This document shows positions 30,893 to 40,568 of a DNA stretch of 64,000 nucleotides, one piece after another. Below the pieces are notes generated by a model, which did no database searches, was not told the DNA's origin, and worked only from the letters and a program-made list of their open reading frames with translations. Within the stretch, counting starts at the first letter, position 1; the number at the start of each line of letters is the position of its first letter. The position numbers and the translations under genes were made by a program. Source of the DNA: Prochlorococcus sp. AG-459-M13 (GTDB lineage: Bacteria > Cyanobacteriota > Cyanobacteriia > PCC-6307 > Cyanobiaceae). The DNA lies in assembly GCA_003212005.1 (NCBI GenBank), contig QCRE01000001.1, positions 62,001 through 126,000 of the forward strand. The letters run 5' to 3'.

Positions 30893-31068
30893 AAGTTGTA
30901 GAGCCTACTAATTACGAAGAAGAAAAAAGAGAAAATCCAGAAATTGATAATCTTAAAATATTAAATAATTTTTTTGTAAGTTTTGTTGGATCTATAATTG
31001 GAACCTTAACAACCCTTTTCCTATATGTAAATGATTATCTCCCAATGGATTTACTAAAAATTAAGTAG
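30826..31068 (+). CDS. Small single-TM protein overlapping the parA-like 3' end
   Basis: 80-aa ORF in a different frame overlapping 67 nt; TM segment FFVSFVGSIIGTLTTLFLYV. Confidence 0.6.
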   Translation: MPDFEALIRHQQLKQPTTNQRLKVVEPTNYEEEKRENPEIDNLKILNNFFVSFVGSIIGTLTTLFLYVNDYLPMDLLKIK

Positions 31069-31279
31069 AGAATTTACTGTCTTGTTAAAATAGACTTATT
31101 AATATACTTGATTTTTTATAAAGGTTATGACTGCAATTTATAAAAGAGATTTTTAAAAAAATAAATTTTTAATAAAACACATTTTTCGCAAATAAATCAT
31201 ACTCTTTTAATTTTTGTGTTTATTCTCTATGGAATAAAATGATCTTCTAAAAATTTTTAAGTAATAAAAACAAAATAAT

Positions 31280-31990
31280 TCAATTCAAATGTTTTGATAA
31301 ACAATATTTAACTTCACTAGCAAGCTCACTAGAAGAATTTGATAAAGCGTTATATCTAGAGGAAATTTGATCTTGATGAACTCGATTTGAAACTAAAACA
31401 TCATGAAGATATATTGGTTCACCAAACTCTTTTTTTATATGATAGTAAATTTCACAATCCATCATCATAACTAAAGATTGATCGAACTTTATTTGATCAA
31501 AAACTTTCTTTTTAGCAGCCATGACTGATGGCGAACTTATAGTATTGACACCCTTTATTATTCTTTTATTCCATCTTGGATAAAAGTTACGATAAAAACT
31601 TTGTCCATTATTTTTTGTATGATTTGACCCACATACTAACCAGTCATGTTGGTCATCAAAAGAATCATATATCTTTTTTAATGCTTCATTATCATAAAAA
31701 AAATCATCCTGAAACATCACCTTAATTATATCTCCAGAACAATTCCTTAGAGCATTATTTGTATTAGCAGGGCCATTATCAAGGTCATTTTTATTTTTGA
31801 CATATTTAATATCAAACTTATTTTTAAAATCATGAATAACATCAATTAATTTATCATCCTTACTATGATCAGATACAACTACTTCAAAATCTTTAAAAGT
31901 TTGAATTTCTATAGTTCTAAAAAGAAAATCTAAAAATTCTTTACCTTTTCCATTATATTCAAAAGTTGGAATTGCAATTGATAATCTCAT
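31280..31990 (-). CDS. Family 2 glycosyltransferase
   Basis: MRLSIAIPTFEYNGKGKEFLDFLFRTIEIQTFKDFEVVVSDHSKDD...GDIIKVMFQDDFF (DxD-like). Confidence 0.85.
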   Translation of the reverse strand: MRLSIAIPTFEYNGKGKEFLDFLFRTIEIQTFKDFEVVVSDHSKDDKLIDVIHDFKNKFDIKYVKNKNDLDNGPANTNNALRNCSGDIIKVMFQDDFFYDNEALKKIYDSFDDQHDWLVCGSNHTKNNGQSFYRNFYPRWNKRIIKGVNTISSPSVMAAKKKVFDQIKFDQSLVMMMDCEIYYHIKKEFGEPIYLHDVLVSNRVHQDQISSRYNALSNSSSELASEVKYCLSKHLN

Positions 31991-32157
31991 AATTTAATCT
32001 AGTTCTCTAAATATAAATCTTTTTTTTATCATGATTTAAATTTTTAACAAACCACATTTTTAATGCAAAAACTTTACTAATATTGAATATCGAAGAGTCT
32101 TAAAGTTAGAAAGTGATATTAGTCATCAACTCATTTCTCATTTAAGTTTTATAATCC

Positions 32158-33087
32158 CTATTTTTTTATTTCCCATCTTTTTAAATAAAGGTGGGAATAT
32201 TCTTTTAAAACTGCCACAATATTATGTTGTACAAATACTTCGTTGTTACAATTATAAGAACCAAGTTTAATCATACCTTTATGATTAAGCCTAAAAAAAT
32301 CGTATTTTTCATAAAGTAAGTCATAAAAATCCCTAAGAAAAGCTTTAGTAAAAACGTTACCTGAATTAAATTCAAACTGGATTGCTATTACATTCCCAGA
32401 TTTTAAAAGTTTAGCAGCTCCTCTCAAAGCTTTTAATTCGTATCCTTCTAAATCTAGTTTAATAAAACATGTATTTTTAATATTTTTATATTTTTTAGAA
32501 AGATTATCAATTTTATCCACTTCACAATCATATGATTCGATCTCATTGTCAGATTGATAATTAAGAAAATTTTTATTTATTGAACCATGTTCGTGTAATT
32601 CTTTAGATAGATATGAAAATAGCTTTGCAGTTTCCCTCTTTTCTCCTAAAGCAAAATTGCTTAAAAAAACATTAGATTTATTTTGGAACTGTAAATTTAG
32701 ATTTTTAAACAATATTGGAGAAGGTTCAAAACAATAAATTTCTGGGTTTTCAAAATTATCTAACAATAATTTTGTATACATACCTGTATTACAACCACCG
32801 TCAATAAATACTTTTTTGTCTACATTGGCAAGTATTTTTTTGAGAAATTGGCTAACCATATTATGTTCATAATCTACGTATGGAGGTCTTTGATGATATC
32901 CCTGCTCCAAATACCACAACCATTGCAAATCAATGTTATCTGAAGTTGCAAGAAATATTATTAATTTTTCTTTTGCTTTTTTTGAATAAAAAGAAAACTT
33001 ATAATAAATTGACCTTAAAACTTTATTTAATTTTCTATAAATATTTTTCATCCGAAAAATTAAAGTCATTTTAATCAATATTTTCAA
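32158..33087 (-). CDS. FkbM family methyltransferase
   Basis: FIDGGCNTGMYTKLLLDNF...YCFEPSPILFKNL...CFIKLDLEGYELKALRGA. Confidence 0.88.
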   Translation of the reverse strand: MKILIKMTLIFRMKNIYRKLNKVLRSIYYKFSFYSKKAKEKLIIFLATSDNIDLQWLWYLEQGYHQRPPYVDYEHNMVSQFLKKILANVDKKVFIDGGCNTGMYTKLLLDNFENPEIYCFEPSPILFKNLNLQFQNKSNVFLSNFALGEKRETAKLFSYLSKELHEHGSINKNFLNYQSDNEIESYDCEVDKIDNLSKKYKNIKNTCFIKLDLEGYELKALRGAAKLLKSGNVIAIQFEFNSGNVFTKAFLRDFYDLLYEKYDFFRLNHKGMIKLGSYNCNNEVFVQHNIVAVLKEYSHLYLKRWEIKK

Positions 33088-33215
33088 ATTTTAAAATCTT
33101 TTTTAATAAACATAGAAATTCAAAGCATTACTTACACAATAATTACGATTACTACACTTTTCTTTTTATTTCGTGTATTGTCTCAATTTGACTATCAACT
33201 ACTATCGGATAACTA

Positions 33216-33246
33216 GTTCGTAGGTTCGAATCCTGTAGCTTTGCCA
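33216..33246 (+). other. Orphan tRNA 3'-end-like fragment (T-arm plus acceptor strand plus CCA)
   Basis: GTAGG-TTCGAAT-CCTGT followed by AGCTTTGCCA; no intact D-arm, anticodon arm or 5' acceptor upstream. Confidence 0.55.
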
Positions 33247-33439
33247 TTTAAAACCATTACATAAAAATAGTTTCCCAGAATATCTTTTTTATTAGATGAT
33301 TGCTTTAAGTTGAGAAAAAGTTGCTATTATCCAAGAAATTCCATTGAATTCCGCTTAATAAAAAGCTGCACTAAACGAAATAAGAATTTAATACCTAATT
33401 AAATCAATTTATAGAATTTGACCCTATAAATCCCACTTT

Positions 33440-34678
33440 TTAAGTAGTGTATTCGCTATTTATTTCAACATACTTTTTCGAAAGATCGCATCCCCAGGCA
33501 GTACCTTTCGATTCTCCAGAATTTAAATTCATGACAATTCGCACAATATCATTTACCAAATATGTAGCTTTCATTTTTGACTTTATATATTGCGTGACTT
33601 GTTGAGAATCATATTGATTTAACTTACCCTTTTCCAAAATTTGAAAATTACCTATATATAAGTCAATGTCATTTAAATTGAATTTAACCCCAGAATTACC
33701 TGCAGCAGAAATGATTCTTCCCCAATTAGGATCACATCCATGTATCGCAGTTTTTACCAATGCAGAATTACAAATAGATTTAGCAACCATAATTGCATCA
33801 TCGGTATTTTTTGCTCCTTGAACCAAAACTTCTAATAAACAATTTGCTCCCTCTCCATCTCTTGCAATACTTTTTGCCAAGTTTTCACAAACAATATCAA
33901 TCCCTTTTTGAATAATTGGAAAAAATCTTTTATCAATTTTCTCTCCTGCATTTATTGCAACGAATGAATCATTTGTACTTGTCTCTCCATCAACTGATAT
34001 TGCATTAAAAGATTTTTTAACAGCAATAGAAATCATTTTGTCCCACTCTTTTTTTTCAATGCCCGCATCACAAGTTAAAAAAGCAAGCATTGTAGCCATG
34101 TTGGGGTAAATCATTCCTGAACCTTTTGCAAATCCTGCTATTTTTATCTTTCTACCTTGAATAATTGTCTCTATTAAAACTTTTTTCAAAGTCAAATCAG
34201 TAGTTAAAATTGCTTCTGCTGCATTTTGAAAATTATTAACTTTTAAATCACTAACTAAATTCGGTAAATTTTTTACTAAATCATTTATCTTTATAGGAAT
34301 ACCAATTACACCAGTTGAGCACATTAAAACCTCTTCTTCTCTGATCCCTAAAAGTTCTGCAGTCTTTGATGTAGCAATTTGAAAATGTTTAAGTCCAAGA
34401 TTTCCTGTACATGCATTTGCTTGACCAGAATTAATTAGTATTGCACGTACAAAACCCAAATTTTTTTTAATCCTTTCCTCACAAATATCCACACATGAAG
34501 CACGAACTATTGATTGAGTAAACTTCCCGCTAAAAATACTTCCTTCTGGAGCGAGTATAAGAGCTAAATCTTTTTTATTAGAAGCTTTTAATCCAGCAGA
34601 AATACCTGCAAAAAGGAATCGATGGGGTGTTACATTACCTTCATCAATAAACGACCAAGTGGAATAAGACTGGCTCAA
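33440..34678 (-). CDS. argJ: Glutamate N-acetyltransferase / amino-acid acetyltransferase
   Basis: ILINSGQANACTG, EEVLMCSTGVIGIPI, KGSGMIYPNMATMLAFLTCDA, GDGEGANCL(L). Confidence 0.94.
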   Translation of the reverse strand: MSQSYSTWSFIDEGNVTPHRFLFAGISAGLKASNKKDLALILAPEGSIFSGKFTQSIVRASCVDICEERIKKNLGFVRAILINSGQANACTGNLGLKHFQIATSKTAELLGIREEEVLMCSTGVIGIPIKINDLVKNLPNLVSDLKVNNFQNAAEAILTTDLTLKKVLIETIIQGRKIKIAGFAKGSGMIYPNMATMLAFLTCDAGIEKKEWDKMISIAVKKSFNAISVDGETSTNDSFVAINAGEKIDKRFFPIIQKGIDIVCENLAKSIARDGEGANCLLEVLVQGAKNTDDAIMVAKSICNSALVKTAIHGCDPNWGRIISAAGNSGVKFNLNDIDLYIGNFQILEKGKLNQYDSQQVTQYIKSKMKATYLVNDIVRIVMNLNSGESKGTAWGCDLSKKYVEINSEYTT

Positions 34679-34754
34679 TCTTTTTATAATTTTAAATTCA
34701 TACTAACTACTCTTTAATACTAAAGAAACATGTAAATACATTATTATTAGATAT

Positions 34755-35372
34755 ATGGATATTCTTCAAAAATTAAAAAATAACCAAAGAAGAATTGGTT
34801 TAACAGGAGGTATTGCCAGTGGAAAGACAACTATCACAAATTATATTAGAGAACATAAAAACATACCGATAATAGATGCAGATAATTTATCAAAAGAATT
34901 AATCAAACCCAACACATATGGATACAAAAAAATTTTAGACTATTTCGGAAATCAAATAATTGATACTAAAAACAATTCAGAAAAAGAGATAAACAGAAAA
35001 CTTTTAAGGAACATTATTTTTAAACATTCAGAAAGCAAAGAATGGATTGAAAAACTACTTCACCCATTAATTAAAGAAAAAATGATCAAAGAATGCAGTC
35101 AATACAACAATAATCAAACTATATTATTAGTTATTCCATTATTATTTGAAGCAAAATTTGAAGATATTTGCACTGAAATATGGTTAGTTAAATGTCCTAG
35201 AGAACTACAAAAAAAAAGACTTATCACAAGAGATAAAATTTGCGAAAAAGAAGCATATGACTCCATAAATCTGCAATTAAGTTTTGAAGAAAAAAGAAAA
35301 TTTTCAGATATCATTTTAGATAATTCGGATGATCAAAATAAATGGATCAATGCTATAAAAGAGCTTCTTTAA
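34755..35372 (+). CDS. coaE: Dephospho-CoA kinase
   Basis: RIGLTGGIASGKTT, IIDADNLSKEL, LVIPLLFEAKFEDICTEIWLV. Confidence 0.92.
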   Translation: MDILQKLKNNQRRIGLTGGIASGKTTITNYIREHKNIPIIDADNLSKELIKPNTYGYKKILDYFGNQIIDTKNNSEKEINRKLLRNIIFKHSESKEWIEKLLHPLIKEKMIKECSQYNNNQTILLVIPLLFEAKFEDICTEIWLVKCPRELQKKRLITRDKICEKEAYDSINLQLSFEEKRKFSDIILDNSDDQNKWINAIKELL

Positions 35373-35375
35373 GCT

Positions 35376-36848
35376 TTAGCTATTCAATTTTTCCATAAGA
35401 AGCTTATTTGCAAGTTTAGGGTCAGCTTTACCTTTTGTTCTTTTCATAAGTTGACCAACAAAAAAACCAAGTAACTTAGTTTTGCCATTTTTAAATGCTT
35501 GAACTTCATTTGGATGTGCATTTATAAGTTCATCAATTATTGGTAAAATACTTGAAGAATCAGATATCATTGCCAACCCTTTTTCTTCAACTAATTTTTT
35601 CGGAGAAATATTTTTTTGAATAAGTTCAGGTAAAATTTCTTTTGCGATTTTTCCACTAATTATATTTTTTGAAATCATGCTAATCATTTCAGCAAGATTT
35701 TCAGGACTAAGCTTTAATTCACTAAAACTTAGTTTGTTTGATTTTAAATAACCCACAATATCGCTTGTTACCCAATTCGAAGCTAGTTTGGCCTCGGCAC
35801 CATTTGCTACTGTTTCTTCAAAAAAGTTTGCCATGCTTATTTCATCAGAAATTACCCTTGCATCATATGCAGACAACCCAAATTGACTTACATATTTATT
35901 TCTTTTCTTGGGAGGTAATTCTGGTAGTTCTTTAAACCATATTTCTTGTTGGGCTTTTGTTATTTCAATTGGACCTAAGTCAGGATCAGGAAAATATCTA
36001 TAGTCACTGCTACCTTCCTTCAGTCTCATACTTTTCGTTAATTGCTTAGCTTCATCCCATAACCTTGTTTCTTGGAAAATTTTTCCTCCATTTTCATAAA
36101 CTTCTATTTGTCTGGCAATTTCATAATCACAAGCCTTTTGAATGGCAGAAAATGAATTCATATTTTTTATTTCCACTTTGGTACCAAAAGGAGCATTAGG
36201 TCCTTTTCTAACTGAAATATTCACATCACAGCGTAATGAACCCTCTTGCATATTTCCGTCTGATACTCCTAGATATCTAACTGTTCTTCTAATCTCTGAA
36301 GCGTATTCAGATGCCTCTTTACCTGATCTAATATCTGGTTTACTTACAATCTCACAAAGTGCTATTCCGGCACGATTATAATCAACTAAAGAATACTTAG
36401 AGCCAGCTAATCTATCACTTCCTGAATGGACTAGTTTTCCAGCGTCTTCTTCCATATGTAGCCTTTCTATACCAATTTTTTTGATATAAGGTTCTTTGTC
36501 CTTTTCAATTATTTCTACCTCTAACCAGCCATTTTCAGCTAGTGGCTCATCAAATTGTGAAATTTGATAATTTTTTGGCAGATCAGGATAAAAATATTGT
36601 TTTCTATCAAATTTACAATGTTCTGAAACTTTTAAATTTAATGCTAACGAAGTTTTTACAGCATACTCAAGAACAGTCTCATTCAAAACTGGAAGAGTTC
36701 CTGGTAATCCACAAACTACAGGATCTATATGCGTATTAGGCGCATCACCAAAAGCTGTTGACGCAGATGTGAATATTTTACTTTTCGTATTAAGCTGTAC
36801 ATGAGTTTCCAAACCAATCACAGCTTCCCAAGATTCCAAATTGTTCAT
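35376..36848 (-). CDS. gatB: Aspartyl/glutamyl-tRNA amidotransferase subunit B
   Basis: WEAVIGLETHVQLNTKSKIF, KQYFYPDLPKNYQISQ, SLRCDVNISVR. MNNLESWEAV start preferred over the longer track start at 36905. Confidence 0.94.
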   Translation of the reverse strand: MNNLESWEAVIGLETHVQLNTKSKIFTSASTAFGDAPNTHIDPVVCGLPGTLPVLNETVLEYAVKTSLALNLKVSEHCKFDRKQYFYPDLPKNYQISQFDEPLAENGWLEVEIIEKDKEPYIKKIGIERLHMEEDAGKLVHSGSDRLAGSKYSLVDYNRAGIALCEIVSKPDIRSGKEASEYASEIRRTVRYLGVSDGNMQEGSLRCDVNISVRKGPNAPFGTKVEIKNMNSFSAIQKACDYEIARQIEVYENGGKIFQETRLWDEAKQLTKSMRLKEGSSDYRYFPDPDLGPIEITKAQQEIWFKELPELPPKKRNKYVSQFGLSAYDARVISDEISMANFFEETVANGAEAKLASNWVTSDIVGYLKSNKLSFSELKLSPENLAEMISMISKNIISGKIAKEILPELIQKNISPKKLVEEKGLAMISDSSSILPIIDELINAHPNEVQAFKNGKTKLLGFFVGQLMKRTKGKADPKLANKLLMEKLNS

Positions 36849-36927
36849 TATCAAAAGTCTCTTTATTAATATTATTGGATATAAAGGAAAAGAGGACCAA
36901 AACACAAATAAAAATATTAATTTTTAA

Positions 36928-38037
36928 ATGGCACAAGAAACCAAAAATTCAATATTAATCATTGGCGGTGGACTTTTAGGTTTATCTATTGCTTATGAAT
37001 TTTCTAGAAATAACTTCAAAGTTATAGTTTTAAGCAAAAACAGAAATGAATCAGCTGGATTTGTTGCTGCAGGAATGTTAGCTACTCATGCCGAAGGGCT
37101 CGAAGATGAATTACTAAAATTTGGCCAAGAAAGTCAAAATCTAATTCCAAAGTGGATAAAAAGTATTGAACAAGATAGCAATATTAAATGCGGTTTAAAA
37201 AAATGTGGCATAGTAGTTCCTTTTAAAAACAAAGAAGATCTTGAAAAGTTTCCCACTTATGAATATGGAAAATATTTAAATCGCAAAGATCTTCAAACAG
37301 AAATTAATGGAATGAATTCTATTTGGAAATATGGTTTACTTTTTGAACAAGATGGTCAAATAGATAACCGAAGAAGACTGATGCGTGCTCTTGAGAGAGC
37401 ATGCTCCTTGCATGGAGTCGAATTTCATGAGGGATCAGAAGTAAAGGATTTGACATTCGAAAAAAACAAAATTACAGGTGCAACAGTTTTATGTGCAACT
37501 GGGGAAATAAAAAAAATTAACTGCGAAAAAGCAATTATATGCAGCGGTGCTTGGAGTAAAAAAATTTTTAATAAGATTCCAGTCTTTCCTGTAAAGGGAC
37601 AAATGCTATCAATACAAGGTCCAACAAATTTTTTGAAAAGAGTTATTTTTGGTCCAAAAACTTATCTAGTTCCCCGTGATGATGGACTTATTGTAATTGG
37701 AGCGACAGTTGAAAAAGATTCAAAATTTAATCAGGGTAATACTCCTAATGGAATAAAACAACTGCAAGAAGGTATTCGCTCCTTATTGCCAGAAGCTATT
37801 AATTGGCCACAAATGGAACATTGGTGGGGATTTAGACCTTGCACCCCAGATCTAAAACCAATAATTGGAAAATCAAAAATTGAAAATCTTTTTATAGCTA
37901 CAGGACATTACAGAAATGGAGTTTTATTTTCTGCAATAACAAGTGATCTTCTTTTGAAAATAGTTCAAAATAAAAATCTCAAAGAAATAGAAAAAAGCTT
38001 TTTAGAAAAATTTAGTTTAGATAGATTTGCGATTTAA
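36928..38037 (+). CDS. thiO: Glycine oxidase ThiO (FAD-dependent)
   Basis: ILIIGGGLLGLSIAYEFSR, FPVKGQMLSIQGP, WGFRPCTPDLKPIIG, GHYRNGVLFSAITS. Confidence 0.88.
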   Translation: MAQETKNSILIIGGGLLGLSIAYEFSRNNFKVIVLSKNRNESAGFVAAGMLATHAEGLEDELLKFGQESQNLIPKWIKSIEQDSNIKCGLKKCGIVVPFKNKEDLEKFPTYEYGKYLNRKDLQTEINGMNSIWKYGLLFEQDGQIDNRRRLMRALERACSLHGVEFHEGSEVKDLTFEKNKITGATVLCATGEIKKINCEKAIICSGAWSKKIFNKIPVFPVKGQMLSIQGPTNFLKRVIFGPKTYLVPRDDGLIVIGATVEKDSKFNQGNTPNGIKQLQEGIRSLLPEAINWPQMEHWWGFRPCTPDLKPIIGKSKIENLFIATGHYRNGVLFSAITSDLLLKIVQNKNLKEIEKSFLEKFSLDRFAI

Positions 38038-38040
38038 ATT

Positions 38041-38499
38041 TTAATTTTCAGATCGCCATTTCGAATCAGAAGTTTCCCATTCACATAATTCCTCTTCGTT
38101 GAACCATAGATCAATTTCAAATTTTGCTGTATCTTCTCCATCAGACCCATGAATAATATTCCTCCCAATATCAATAGCTAAATCACCTCTAATTGTTCCA
38201 GGATCTGCTTCCAGAGGTTTTGTTGCGCCTATTAGTTTTCTAGCACTCAAAATAACTCCTTCGCCTTCCCACACCATTGCTACAACAGGACCACTTGAAA
38301 TAAAGTCTACTAAATCACCAAAAAAGGGTCTTTCTCTATGTACTCCATAATGATTTTGAGCAAGTTCTTTTGAAGGAATTAATTCCTTTAATCCGACCAA
38401 TTTAAATCCTTTTTTTTCAAATCTGCCAATAATCTCAGAAACATATCCTCTTTGAACGCCATCTGGTTTAATTGCAATAAAGGTTCTCTCTTTGGTCAT
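38041..38499 (-). CDS. ndk: Nucleoside diphosphate kinase
   Basis: [35 protein letters not shown]. Confidence 0.96.
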   Translation of the reverse strand: MTKERTFIAIKPDGVQRGYVSEIIGRFEKKGFKLVGLKELIPSKELAQNHYGVHRERPFFGDLVDFISSGPVVAMVWEGEGVILSARKLIGATKPLEADPGTIRGDLAIDIGRNIIHGSDGEDTAKFEIDLWFNEEELCEWETSDSKWRSEN

Positions 38500-38621
38500 T
38501 TAGTTATTAATCACTCTATGTATATTCAACTTTTAGGTGGTAACTTGGCAAGTAATCATTAAAATAAAAGATATTGTTTTGAGTTATTTTCAAAAACATT
38601 TATTAATCACTAAGACATAAA

Positions 38622-40568
38622 TTGACCAATTTTGAACCGAAAAAATTAAAGAATATTTGGACTATTGAAGATAGTATTTCGACTTATAACATAGACAAAT
38701 GGGGAGATAAATATTTTTCTATAAATTCCAAAGGAAATATATCAGTAACTAAAAATATTAAATCTGAAAATAAGATAGATCTTTTTAAACTTGTCAAAGA
38801 ACTTAAGAGTAGAGAAATAAATCCTCCATTAATCATAAGATTTAATGATATCTTGAAAGATCGCTTAAATGCATTACATCACTCTTTTTTAAAAGCAATA
38901 AAAACCTATAAATATAAGAACATTTATCAAGGCGTTTTTCCTGTCAAATGTAATCAACAGAAAAATGTACTAGAAAAGATAATAGAGTTTGGTAGCCAAT
39001 GGAATTTTGGTTTAGAAGTAGGAAGTAAATCAGAACTATTAATTGGCCTTGCACTTCTTGAAAACCAAAATTCATTATTAATATGCAACGGATATAAAGA
39101 TAAAAAATATATTGAGATTGCTACTTTGGCCAGAAAACTCGGCAAAAATCCAATAATAGTTATTGAACAACGAGATGAGGTTAAAAGAATTATTCAAGCA
39201 GTTCAAGAACTTAACGCGACTCCATTGATAGGAATTAGAGCAAAGTTATCAAGTAAAAGTAGTGGGAGGTGGGGTAAATCTATTGGAGATAATTCCAAAT
39301 TTGGATTATCAATCCCAGAAATTATGTTGACAATAAAAGAACTAAAAGAAGCAGATCTTATCAACGAAATGAAATTGCTCCATTTTCATATAGGCAGTCA
39401 AATAAGTGATATTGCTGTGATCAAAGACGCATTACAAGAAGCGAGTCAAATATATGTTGAACTGTGTAAACTAGGAGCCCCAATGGAGTATATCGACGTT
39501 GGGGGAGGATTAGGAATAGATTTTGATGGAACTAAAACCTCCTCCAACACCTCTACTAATTATTCTCTTCAAAATTATGCTAACGATGTAATTGCAACTA
39601 TTAAGGATTCATGTGAATTAAATAATATCAAGCATCCAACCATAATCTCAGAAAGTGGAAGAGCAATAATTAGTCATTGTTCAGTTTTGATTTTTAATGT
39701 CTTAGGAACAAGCCATGTCAGTTCCAAACTACAAATTTTGAATAAAAAAAATCAACAACTAATAATTTCAAATTTACTTGAAACTTTCTACGAATTAAAA
39801 AAACTTAAAAATAAAAAAATAAATTTATCTCAAATCATTGAACTATGGAATGATGCAAAAAAGTTTAAAGAAGATTGCTTAGTCGCTTTTAGATTAGGAT
39901 TTTTAAGTTTGGCAGAAAGAGCTTATGCCGAAGAACTTACTTGGGCTTGCGCAAAAGAAATTTCCAATAACTTAAATAATGATGAAATCAATCACCCTGA
40001 TTTATCTGAAATTACAGAAACTTTAGCATCAACTTATTATGCAAATTTATCTATCTTTAAATCTATTCCAGATAGCTGGGCAATAAATCAGATTTTTCCA
40101 ATAGTACCAATACATAGGCACTTAGAGGAGCCGTTCTGCAAAGGCAACTTTGCAGATTTAACTTGTGATTCAGATGGGAAACTAAATAATTTTATTAATG
40201 ATGGAGAAATTAAATCATTACTAAATTTACATAAGCCAGAGGAAGATAAAGATTATCTAATTGGAATTTTTATGACTGGAGCCTATCAAGAAGCACTAGG
40301 AAACTTGCACAATTTATTTGGCAGTACAAACGTAGTTCATATAGATATAAATCAAGATGATTCATATAAGGTCAAAAATATTATTAAAGAGGACAGTAAA
40401 TCTGAAATTTTACAATTATTAGACTACAGTTCAGCTTCTTTGGTCGAATCTATAAGAATTAATACTGAATCAGCAATTGATCAAAAAAAATTAACTATTG
40501 AAGAAGCAAGGAAATTAATGGATCAAATCGAAATTAGTCTCAGAAAAAGTAGTTATTTATCAGAATGA
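38622..40568 (+). CDS. speA: Biosynthetic arginine decarboxylase (TTG start)
   Basis: [15 protein letters not shown] (PLP Lys), [34 protein letters not shown]. Confidence 0.94.
   Translation: MTNFEPKKLKNIWTIEDSISTYNIDKWGDKYFSINSKGNISVTKNIKSENKIDLFKLVKELKSREINPPLIIRFNDILKDRLNALHHSFLKAIKTYKYKNIYQGVFPVKCNQQKNVLEKIIEFGSQWNFGLEVGSKSELLIGLALLENQNSLLICNGYKDKKYIEIATLARKLGKNPIIVIEQRDEVKRIIQAVQELNATPLIGIRAKLSSKSSGRWGKSIGDNSKFGLSIPEIMLTIKELKEADLINEMKLLHFHIGSQISDIAVIKDALQEASQIYVELCKLGAPMEYIDVGGGLGIDFDGTKTSSNTSTNYSLQNYANDVIATIKDSCELNNIKHPTIISESGRAIISHCSVLIFNVLGTSHVSSKLQILNKKNQQLIISNLLETFYELKKLKNKKINLSQIIELWNDAKKFKEDCLVAFRLGFLSLAERAYAEELTWACAKEISNNLNNDEINHPDLSEITETLASTYYANLSIFKSIPDSWAINQIFPIVPIHRHLEEPFCKGNFADLTCDSDGKLNNFINDGEIKSLLNLHKPEEDKDYLIGIFMTGAYQEALGNLHNLFGSTNVVHIDINQDDSYKVKNIIKEDSKSEILQLLDYSSASLVESIRINTESAIDQKKLTIEEARKLMDQIEISLRKSSYLSE

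Noticed and set aside
31069-31279. AT-rich spacer with many A/T runs, considered as a CRISPR leader or repeat array
   Set aside because: No repeated unit of CRISPR length is visible; runs fit base-composition bias.
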